Below are positions 1 to 5,134 of a stretch of DNA of 8,670 bases, in pieces; positions within the stretch are counted from its first letter, which is position 1, and every line of letters begins with the position of its first letter. The notes beneath the pieces were generated by a model. It was not told where the DNA came from, ran no database searches, and saw only the letters and a program-made list of their open reading frames with translations. Source of the stretch: Anaerolineae bacterium (GTDB taxonomy: Bacteria > Chloroflexota > Anaerolineae > 4572-78 > J111); contig JAGRCC010000362.1 in assembly GCA_020433785.1 (NCBI GenBank), positions 1 through 8,670 on the forward strand. The letters run 5' to 3'. Position numbers and translations under genes: made by a program.

Positions 1-40
1 AAAGAGACATGGAATCATAACCGAAACCGTGATTTAATTC

Positions 41-56
41 AATTTAGAGCTAAATT
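41..56. repeat. 16-nt palindrome upstream of the glycosyltransferase gene
   Basis: AATTTAG and CTAAATT form perfect 7-nt arms around a 2-nt centre. It lies 17 nt before the predicted -35 box of the first gene, where an operator could sit, but its AT-rich composition makes a chance palindrome possible. No second copy was seen in the window. Apart from this palindrome, positions 1-72 show nothing recognisable. Confidence 0.35.
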
Positions 57-72
57 CTCCACCAACCCGCTT

Positions 73-101
73 TTGCCAGCCCTTTTAACCTCGTTTACAA
101 T
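73..101 (+). promoter_or_regulatory. Predicted sigma-70-type promoter of the glycosyltransferase gene
   Basis: TTGCCA (73-78, 5 of 6 to the -35 consensus) and TACAAT (96-101, 5 of 6 to the -10 consensus) are separated by exactly 17 nt. The expected transcription start is about position 108, one base before the ATG at 109. The mRNA would therefore be leaderless, which fits the absence of a Shine-Dalgarno sequence. It also argues that the TTG at 73 is part of the -35 box and not a start codon. Confidence 0.6.
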
Positions 102-108
102 CACCATT

Positions 109-2109
109 ATGGCACACCTAATCCGCCGGCACCCTATCCCGGCTCTGCTCATTCTTTGGTTGGCCCAGGCCCTGCGACTGTACCGGCTCGATTTTCAGAG
201 CATCTGGTGGGATGAGGGTCATAGTATTTTTGTGGCGTCCCACCCGATCACGGCTATTCCCACCCTACCGGCGATGGACGTCCACCCGCCCGCTTATTTC
301 AGCTTGCTGCACTTGTGGATGGAGTTGGCCGGTCGCAGCGAATTTGCGCTGCGCTATCTGTCGGTGGTCTTCAGCTTGTTGACTGTGGCTTTATTGTGGC
401 GATTCGCTCGCCTGTTGGTGAGATCGTTTCCGGCCTCCACTCATTCGATCAGGCCGTCGGTGTTGACCGGCTTACTGGCTGCTCTGTCGCCGCTGTATGT
501 CGCTTATGCCCAGGAAGTGCGCAGTTACGCCATGATCACCTGTCTGGCTCTAGCCAGCACCTTTGTTTTGTGGCGGCTGCTGTTGCCCGGCCACCGTCGA
601 GATACGGGCAAGCAGCGCGGCGGGCTACTGATGCTCTACATTGTTCTAACCGCCGCATGCCTTTACACGCACTATTTCACCATTTTTTTGCTGCTATTCC
701 ACAATCTCTTTTGGTTGATTTGGCTGCTACGCGGCAAGTTCATCCACCGTTATGAGGTAAAAACGATGGTTGTCCACGCGGCGTTATGGGCTGTCTCGCA
801 GATCGGCGTGGTGCTGCTCTTTGCCCCTCAACTACTTCTGGCAGCCCGGCAGATCACCGACTACACCAACCCCAATCTGACCCCACCTCCGCTCATCGAG
901 TTTATTAGCCGCAGCTGGCAGGCTTATACCACCGGCTTGACCATCGACCCCGGCCCGGCTTACTGGGGGATGGGGTTGGTAGCCGCCATAATCGGCGTCA
1001 GTTGGGCGATCCAGTTCGCCACTAACCGGCCCCGACCAATTTTACCCTTCACATTACTGTTGCTCTGGTGCATTGTCCCCTTAGCCGCCTATTTCATTGT
1101 TTTACAGCGCCAACCCTCCTTCGAGCCGCGCTATTTGATGCTAATCACCCCCAGTCTCTTCTTACTCCTAGGCTTAGGCTGCGGTATCCCTATTTCCATT
1201 TCCAAATCACCAAATTCACCCTCCACGTCCCACGTTCTACGTCCCACACACTACATTTTATCCGGTCTCCTCCTCATCATCTTCACCCTCTCCCTCCACA
1301 GCTACTACACCAACGAAACCTACTTCAAAGACGACTCGGCCGGGGTGGCCAGATGGCTGGCTCAGGAAACGACCGCCAACGACATCGTCTACATTGATGT
1401 GCCCCATCCCTTTCATTATTATGCCGAGCGAGCCGCTATTCCGGCTCCGGTTCACTATCTATTCGTCGATATCCATACTGCGGCCGACCGGCTCAACCGG
1501 GAAGCGGCCGGACGTGATCGCCTTTTCTGGATCACCTGGCGCGGCAGCGACACCGATCCGCGTAAGGTCATCCCGTTTCTGGCGGAAAAAGCCGGCACGT
1601 TCGCCGGGCAATTTGATTTTCGCGGCTACTTGGTTCGCTGGTTCGATCTCCCCAACGACGCGAAATTTAGCCTGCCGGATCAACTCACCCCCGTCCAGGC
1701 CACCTTCGGCGATGTGCTGCGGCTTGATGGCGTGGCCTTCGGTGACACGACCACGCCGGTTGAGCCGGTGTGGGCTACCCTTCATTTCACCTTGCTGCGA
1801 GACACCGAGGTCAATTACAAAGTCTCGCTCCGGCTGCGGGCCGACGATGGGACTATCGTAGGCCAAACCGATAGCGATCTGCTCAACGATCGCCATTTTC
1901 GCACCGCCGCTTGGCCGCTGACCGATCCCGCCCTCAATCAGGCCACCAACGTCTATTTGCTGCGGCCGGTCGACCTGGCCGCCGGTCGCTATCAACTGGA
2001 AGCCGTTGTTTACAACGCCGAGCCTCCCTACCCCAGCGAAGGCGTCACCGGTTTGGAAACCGCCGACGGCGTATCGGCCCTGCTGGGTCATGTTAAGGTT
2101 GGACCTTGA
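109..2109 (+). CDS. Integral membrane GT-C glycosyltransferase (GT39/PMT_2-like) with C-terminal extracytoplasmic domain
   Basis: This 666-residue protein looks like a lipid-phosphate-sugar-dependent glycosyltransferase of the GT-C fold, which transfers a sugar on the outer face of the membrane; donor and acceptor cannot be told from sequence. Family signatures are clear: an acidic pair in WWDEGHS (D35, E36) after the first membrane helix, MDVHPPAYF at 56-64, AQEVRSYA at 134-141 and THYF at 187-190. Multiple hydrophobic segments follow to about residue 400. The tail from about 410 is soluble. Its last part (about 526-666) is a beta-rich module, with a dYkVsLRLraDDG-like stretch and an AAGRYQLEAVVY stretch, of a kind I recall on Chloroflexota GT39 proteins. 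ATG 109 is preferred over an in-frame TTG at 73, because a promoter covers that TTG and the hydrophobic N-terminus fits. The loop at about 361-380 is Ser/Pro/Thr-rich and encoded by short repeats. Family assignment is firm; the substrate is unknown. Confidence 0.88.
   Translation: MAHLIRRHPIPALLILWLAQALRLYRLDFQSIWWDEGHSIFVASHPITAIPTLPAMDVHPPAYFSLLHLWMELAGRSEFALRYLSVVFSLLTVALLWRFARLLVRSFPASTHSIRPSVLTGLLAALSPLYVAYAQEVRSYAMITCLALASTFVLWRLLLPGHRRDTGKQRGGLLMLYIVLTAACLYTHYFTIFLLLFHNLFWLIWLLRGKFIHRYEVKTMVVHAALWAVSQIGVVLLFAPQLLLAARQITDYTNPNLTPPPLIEFISRSWQAYTTGLTIDPGPAYWGMGLVAAIIGVSWAIQFATNRPRPILPFTLLLLWCIVPLAAYFIVLQRQPSFEPRYLMLITPSLFLLLGLGCGIPISISKSPNSPSTSHVLRPTHYILSGLLLIIFTLSLHSYYTNETYFKDDSAGVARWLAQETTANDIVYIDVPHPFHYYAERAAIPAPVHYLFVDIHTAADRLNREAAGRDRLFWITWRGSDTDPRKVIPFLAEKAGTFAGQFDFRGYLVRWFDLPNDAKFSLPDQLTPVQATFGDVLRLDGVAFGDTTTPVEPVWATLHFTLLRDTEVNYKVSLRLRADDGTIVGQTDSDLLNDRHFRTAAWPLTDPALNQATNVYLLRPVDLAAGRYQLEAVVYNAEPPYPSEGVTGLETADGVSALLGHVKVGP
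1225..1247. repeat. Heptamer repeats ACGTCCC-ACGTTCT-ACGTCCC inside the coding sequence
   Basis: Three tandem 7-nt units of the form ACGTYCY are followed by AC, so ACGTCCCAC occurs twice, 14 nt apart. Just upstream (1204-1220) is a second small direct repeat, AAATCACC/AAATTCACC. Both lie in the codons of a loop between two membrane helices of the glycosyltransferase. The composition here is C/T-rich, unlike the rest of the gene. Confidence 0.55.
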
Positions 2110-2134
2110 GGCTGGCGCTTACCTGTGGTACAAT
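2106..2134 (+). promoter_or_regulatory. Predicted extended -10 promoter for the small hypothetical gene
   Basis: TTGAGG (2106-2111, 4 of 6 to the -35 consensus) and TACAAT (2129-2134, 5 of 6) are separated by 17 nt, with TGG directly before the -10 hexamer giving an extended -10. The -35 overlaps the stop codon of the glycosyltransferase gene. The transcript would begin near 2141 and carry a leader of about 20 nt. The -10 is the same TACAAT as in the promoter at 73-101. Confidence 0.6.
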
Positions 2135-2152
2135 GCGTGAACTTTTAAGCTC

Positions 2153-2159
2153 AGGAGAG
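2153..2159 (+). promoter_or_regulatory. Shine-Dalgarno that fixes a GTG start
   Basis: AGGAGAG ends 3 nt before GTG 2163, with its GGAG core 5 nt away. The frame stays open upstream to a TTG at 2106, but that codon lies in the predicted -35 box, so GTG 2163 is the better start. Confidence 0.7.
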
Positions 2160-2162
2160 ACT

Positions 2163-2549
2163 GTGTTCAATTTTTGGTGGCAAAAGTCTGATCAACCCGA
2201 TCCCGTCGAACCGCCCCAGGCCAACCTGTCTCAAGAGCAAATTCAGCCCTTTATCCAGCAGCTATATGAGGATGAAGGACTAACCAGTGCTCTAACTGAT
2301 GAAGGGGCTAAAATTTTGCTAGACTGGGGTCAGGCGCAACTGGAACGATTGACCATCGATCCCCCGCCCACCGATCTGGAAACGACCACCCACCATCTCC
2401 GACGTGTACTGCTAAGCATCAACCGGCTAGTCGAAAAACGCGCCGATCTGACCGACAGCGAGTTGGTCGAACGACTGCTGCGCCTGGTTGAGCAATCGAT
2501 GCAGTTGGCCGCGCCTGATGCGGTTTCCAATGATGAACCCACGTCCTGA
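2163..2549 (+). CDS. Small helical protein of unknown function (128 aa)
   Basis: I do not recognise this protein. From GTG 2163 it is 128 residues, acidic, without signal peptide or membrane helix. It opens with an aromatic MFNFWW, then a Pro-rich linker (about 11-19), and continues as predicted amphipathic helices: SQEQIQPFIQQLYEDEG, then a Leu-rich stretch around GAKILLDWGQAQLERL, and a final helical pair near 75-115 with regularly spaced Leu/Val. This suggests a compact helical bundle or a protein-binding helix. It begins 53 nt after the glycosyltransferase stop and has its own promoter and a good Shine-Dalgarno, so it is probably expressed independently. The reading frame is convincing because the promoter, RBS and start are consistent; any function would be a guess. 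Confidence 0.75.
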   Translation: MFNFWWQKSDQPDPVEPPQANLSQEQIQPFIQQLYEDEGLTSALTDEGAKILLDWGQAQLERLTIDPPPTDLETTTHHLRRVLLSINRLVEKRADLTDSELVERLLRLVEQSMQLAAPDAVSNDEPTS

Positions 2550-2553
2550 TCAT

Positions 2554-2582
2554 TTGTCACTCTTTAAACAATTTCTTAAAGT
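2554..2582 (+). promoter_or_regulatory. Weak candidate promoter upstream of the PLD-family gene
   Basis: TTGTCA (2554-2559, 5 of 6) and TAAAGT (2577-2582, 4 of 6) are 17 nt apart. Transcription would start near 2589, so the whole hairpin element at 2606-2663 would be in the 5' untranslated leader. The -10 match is modest. Confidence 0.3.
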
Positions 2583-2605
2583 CAACGCTGGTAGTGAGCC
2601 CAGAA

Positions 2606-2663
2606 TGGAGCGACAAAGCTAGCTTTGTCAACCGGCCTGAGCAAAGTAAGCTTTGATGCTCCA
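2606..2663. repeat. Dispersed hairpin element, copy 1
   Basis: The element is bounded by a perfect 6-nt inverted repeat, TGGAGC (2606-2611) and GCTCCA (2658-2663). Inside the left arm is a perfect 16-nt palindrome, ACAAAGCTAGCTTTGT (2613-2628). The right arm contains CAAAGTAAGCTTTG (2642-2655), a smaller stem. Copy 2 at 3947-3996 matches 22 of 24 bases in the left part and 19 of 22 in the right part; the middle differs in length and sequence. It ends 27 nt before the TTG start of the PLD-family gene. It may be a REP/MITE-like mobile palindrome or a 5' leader structure. Confidence 0.8.
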
Positions 2664-2679
2664 AATAGTTATAAGGGGG

Positions 2680-2684
2680 AGGAG
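2680..2684 (+). promoter_or_regulatory. Strong Shine-Dalgarno that fixes a TTG start
   Basis: AGGAG at the end of a purine run (2673-2684) stands 6 nt before TTG 2691. The frame extends upstream to a TTG at 2625 inside the hairpin element, with no ribosome-binding site, so TTG 2691 is chosen. Confidence 0.75.
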
Positions 2685-2690
2685 TTAACC

Positions 2691-3866
2691 TTGACCAAAA
2701 AACGAAAAACCACCTCCAGCAAACGATCCAGAAAAAAACAAGCCAAGTTTACCCCCTTTGCCTTTCTTCTTCTCCTGCTCATTATCGGCTTCCTTTTTCT
2801 GGGCGTTTATTTAAAGTGGTTCCAGGTCGATTGGCAGGCTTTACTGGACGGCGACTTTGATCACGTTATTCTCAAACCGCCGGTTGTGGTCGAACCGGTT
2901 AGCGGTGAGTGGTATAAGCTTTATTTCACCAGCCCCCAGTATCCCGATGACGAACGTACCCGCGTCTACACCATCGTCGATGGCCTGGTGACCGCCATTA
3001 ACAACGCCCAGCGGTCGATTGATATCGCCATTTACGAATTCAATCTCGATCAAATTGCCGACGCGCTGATAGCCGCCCGCGCCCGGGGGGTGCAGGTTCG
3101 GCTGGTAACCGACAGCGACGAGATAGATGAGCTCGAGGTCCTGATCCGGCTGCAAAAAGAAGGCTTTCCTATCGTCCCCGACGAGCGCGGGGCGATCATG
3201 CACAACAAATTTGTGGTCATCGACGGCGCGGCGGTCTGGACCGGCTCCTGGAACTTCACCCCCAACGACACCTTCCGCAATAACAACAATGCCATCTTTA
3301 TTCAATCGCCGGATCTGGCCAAAAATTACACCACCGAATTTGAAGAGATGTTCGTTCGCGGAGAATTTGGGCCGACTTCAACCGCCAATACACCCAATCC
3401 CAAAATACAAATTGGCGACACCCTAATTGAAACCTGCTTCGCTCCGGAAGATAATTGCAGCGATAAACTGGTCGAGCTGGTGCAGAGCGCCCAACAAAGC
3501 ATCACCTTTATGGCCTTCTCCTTCACCGATGTCGCCATCGGTCAGGCCGTTTCGGAGCGGGGTCAGGCCGGCGTCACCGTACGCGGTATCTTTGAAACGC
3601 GCGGTTCCGAAACCGAATTCAGCGAATTCAGTCAAATGAAGCGGCAAAGTCTGGATGTTCTTCAAGACGGGAACCCCTATACTCTGCATCATAAAGTGTT
3701 TATTATCGACAACCAGGTGGTGACGCTCGGCTCTTTCAATTTTAGCGACAATGCCAATCGGGCTAATGACGAAAACATGTTGATCATTCACAATCCGGAC
3801 CTGGCTGCCGAATTCTTAGCCGAATTTGACCGAAACTATACTTTGGCGCAGAATTCAGCCCAGTAA
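2691..3866 (+). CDS. Membrane-anchored phospholipase-D-superfamily (PLDc_2) protein with two HKD motifs
   Basis: This 391-residue protein has a Lys/Arg-rich N-terminus (3-18) and one membrane helix (about 21-41), predicting the catalytic part outside the cytoplasm. Two HxKxxxxD motifs are intact, H171/K173/D178 and H333/K335/D340, each followed by the usual G-S-x-N (GSWN 185-188, GSFN 347-350). Both half-sites needed for the PLD phosphohistidine mechanism are therefore present in one chain. The substrate could be phospholipid or nucleic acid; the family includes lipases, synthases and Nuc-like endonucleases, and nothing here decides. The only two cysteines, C249 and C256, lie together in the linker between lobes and could form a disulfide, in keeping with an exported location. 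The start is TTG 2691 with a strong Shine-Dalgarno. A hairpin repeat precedes it. Confidence 0.9.
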   Translation: MTKKRKTTSSKRSRKKQAKFTPFAFLLLLLIIGFLFLGVYLKWFQVDWQALLDGDFDHVILKPPVVVEPVSGEWYKLYFTSPQYPDDERTRVYTIVDGLVTAINNAQRSIDIAIYEFNLDQIADALIAARARGVQVRLVTDSDEIDELEVLIRLQKEGFPIVPDERGAIMHNKFVVIDGAAVWTGSWNFTPNDTFRNNNNAIFIQSPDLAKNYTTEFEEMFVRGEFGPTSTANTPNPKIQIGDTLIETCFAPEDNCSDKLVELVQSAQQSITFMAFSFTDVAIGQAVSERGQAGVTVRGIFETRGSETEFSEFSQMKRQSLDVLQDGNPYTLHHKVFIIDNQVVTLGSFNFSDNANRANDENMLIIHNPDLAAEFLAEFDRNYTLAQNSAQ

Positions 3867-3891
3867 GATCAATCATCTTCGTTCGTAGTAA

Positions 3892-3925
3892 GCCCTTCAG
3901 GGCGATTTCATCGCTAAAGCGATGA
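3892..3925. repeat. Paired palindromes (REP-like) after the PLD-family gene
   Basis: A 12-nt palindrome GCCCTTCAGGGC (3892-3903) is followed after 4 nt by TCATCGCT-AA-AGCGATGA (3908-3925), an 18-nt perfect inverted repeat with a 2-nt centre. Two hairpins side by side 25 nt after a stop codon look like a REP-type intergenic element. They could also stop transcription or protect the 3' end of the message, but no U-run directly follows the second stem, so a canonical intrinsic terminator is not supported. No second copy is in the window. Confidence 0.6.
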
Positions 3926-3946
3926 CGACCAATTTTTATTTTCCGA

Positions 3947-3996
3947 GGAGCAACAAAGCTTGCTTTGTCATCGACAAAGTAAACCTTGTTGCTCCA
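3947..3996. repeat. Dispersed hairpin element, copy 2
   Basis: Perfect 10-nt terminal inverted repeats GGAGCAACAA (3947-3956) and TTGTTGCTCC (3986-3995) enclose ACAAAGC-TT-GCTTTGT (3953-3968) and CAAAGTAAACCTTG (3975-3988). Compared with copy 1 at 2606-2663, the ends and both internal motifs are conserved and the centre is shorter. It ends 28 nt before the ATG of the DUF262 gene; copy 1 ends 27 nt before its gene. Confidence 0.8.
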
Positions 3997-4010
3997 TATC
4001 TTTATTTTCT

Positions 4011-4017
4011 GAGGGAG
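4011..4017 (+). promoter_or_regulatory. Shine-Dalgarno of the DUF262 gene
   Basis: GAGGGAG lies 7 nt before ATG 4025. A second GAGGAG at 3945-3950 would be partly buried in the hairpin stem and is too far away to serve this start. Confidence 0.7.
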
Positions 4018-4024
4018 TGCCTGC

Positions 4025-5128
4025 ATGGACGCAGCAGTAACAACTAATAGCATAGCAATCGATGACGAAACTATCGGCGATGATCTGACTAACGTGCCTT
4101 ATGATCCGGCCCAGGTCAAGGTCGATTACAAACCGTTTTCCATTTTTCAGGTGATGCGCAAAATCCGGCTGGGTGAAATCGATTTGCACCCCGACTTTCA
4201 ACGGCGTTTAGTCTGGGACAAAACCCGCCAAAGCCGTCTGGTGGAGTCGATTCTGATCAACATCCCCCTGCCGGCTTTTTACTTGGACGCCACCACGCTC
4301 AACCGCTGGGTGGTCGTCGATGGCTTGCAGCGGTTGTCTACCCTGGATCGCTTCTGCAACCAAAACGAATTCACCCTGGAAAACCTGGAATTTTTGAAAG
4401 ATTTAGAGGGCAAAACCTTCGAAGAGCTGCCCCGCCATTACCAGCAGCAAATCGAAGAAACCCATCTCAACCTTTACATCATCCAACCCGACGTGCCGGA
4501 TGAAGTGAAGTTCACCATCTTCTATCGCATTAACACCGGCGGGATTGTCCTGACCCGTCAGGAAATTCGGCACTGCCTCTTTCACGGACCGGCCACCGAT
4601 TTTCTCAAGAAGTTGGCCGAAGCTCAGAAGTTCAAAATCGTCACCACCAACTCTATCCCCACCAAACACATGGACGACCGCGAATGCATTCTCCGCTTCT
4701 TTGCCTTCTACCTAACGCCCTACACCGACTACCAGCAGAGCAATTACGATGCTTTCCTGGGCCAAACCATGCGCCGGCTCAATGCGATGGACGACACCGA
4801 ACGGCGGGAGCTACGCGAACGGTTTTTCGAAATGCTGAACCGGGCCAGGATCGTTTTTGGCCCGTATGCTTTCCGCAAGATTTATGAAGTGGACGGCAAG
4901 CGCTACCCCGTCAATAAATCGCTGTTTGAAGTGTGGGCCGTTAGCCTGCTCAACCACGATCCCGATCGGCTGGCCGAGCGAAAAGATGAGATTATTCGCC
5001 GCTTTGTCCAGATTATGAATGAGGATGACGACTTCAATAAAGCCATCTCGACCAGCACCGGCAGCATTAAAAGCGTTCAAAAGCGATTTAACACCATCGA
5101 AGCACTGCTGGCCGAGGTGATGGCGTAA
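4025..5128 (+). CDS. Stand-alone DUF262 (GmrSD N-terminal, ParB/Srx-like fold) protein
   Basis: This 367-residue soluble protein matches the DUF262 family. After an acidic N-terminus come the family signatures: HPDFQRRLVWD (55-65), VESILINIPLPAFYL (73-87), VVVDGLQRLSTL (96-107) and FYRINTGG (166-173). In GmrSD-type and SspE enzymes the DGQQR motif belongs to a nucleotide-binding/hydrolysing site; here it is D99-G100-L101-Q102-R103, with Leu in place of the first Gln, a variant I recall in stand-alone homologues. The rest (190-367) is helical and Arg/Glu-rich. No DUF1524 or HNH nuclease half is visible, so it is not a full GmrSD restriction enzyme. It starts at ATG 4025 with a good RBS and ends 6 nt before the murJ ATG, implying co-transcription. 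Family assignment is secure; a role in defence, DNA metabolism or regulation is undetermined. Confidence 0.88.
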   Translation: MDAAVTTNSIAIDDETIGDDLTNVPYDPAQVKVDYKPFSIFQVMRKIRLGEIDLHPDFQRRLVWDKTRQSRLVESILINIPLPAFYLDATTLNRWVVVDGLQRLSTLDRFCNQNEFTLENLEFLKDLEGKTFEELPRHYQQQIEETHLNLYIIQPDVPDEVKFTIFYRINTGGIVLTRQEIRHCLFHGPATDFLKKLAEAQKFKIVTTNSIPTKHMDDRECILRFFAFYLTPYTDYQQSNYDAFLGQTMRRLNAMDDTERRELRERFFEMLNRARIVFGPYAFRKIYEVDGKRYPVNKSLFEVWAVSLLNHDPDRLAERKDEIIRRFVQIMNEDDDFNKAISTSTGSIKSVQKRFNTIEALLAEVMA

Positions 5129-5134
5129 CGTTTT

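Larger units (their letters stand above)
3935..4017. repeat. Near-duplicate leader segments flanking hairpin copy 2
   Basis: TTTATTTTCCGAGGAG (3935-3950) and TTTATTTTCTGAGGGAG (4001-4017) differ by one substitution and one inserted G, and are 66 nt apart start to start. They bracket the hairpin element at 3947-3996, whose first four bases belong to the left copy. The right copy contains the working Shine-Dalgarno of the DUF262 gene. The arrangement resembles a target duplication made when the hairpin entered the leader. Confidence 0.6.

Noticed and set aside
1459..2091. - strand open frame of 210 codons opposite the glycosyltransferase gene
   Set aside because: It is antisense to a well-supported coding region, has Gly/Val/Arg-rich shadow composition and no recognisable domain or RBS.
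3904..3937. Intrinsic terminator of the PLD-family gene
   Set aside because: The 8-bp stem is good but the T-run begins about 8 nt after it and the loop is awkwardly small, so a canonical terminator cannot be claimed.
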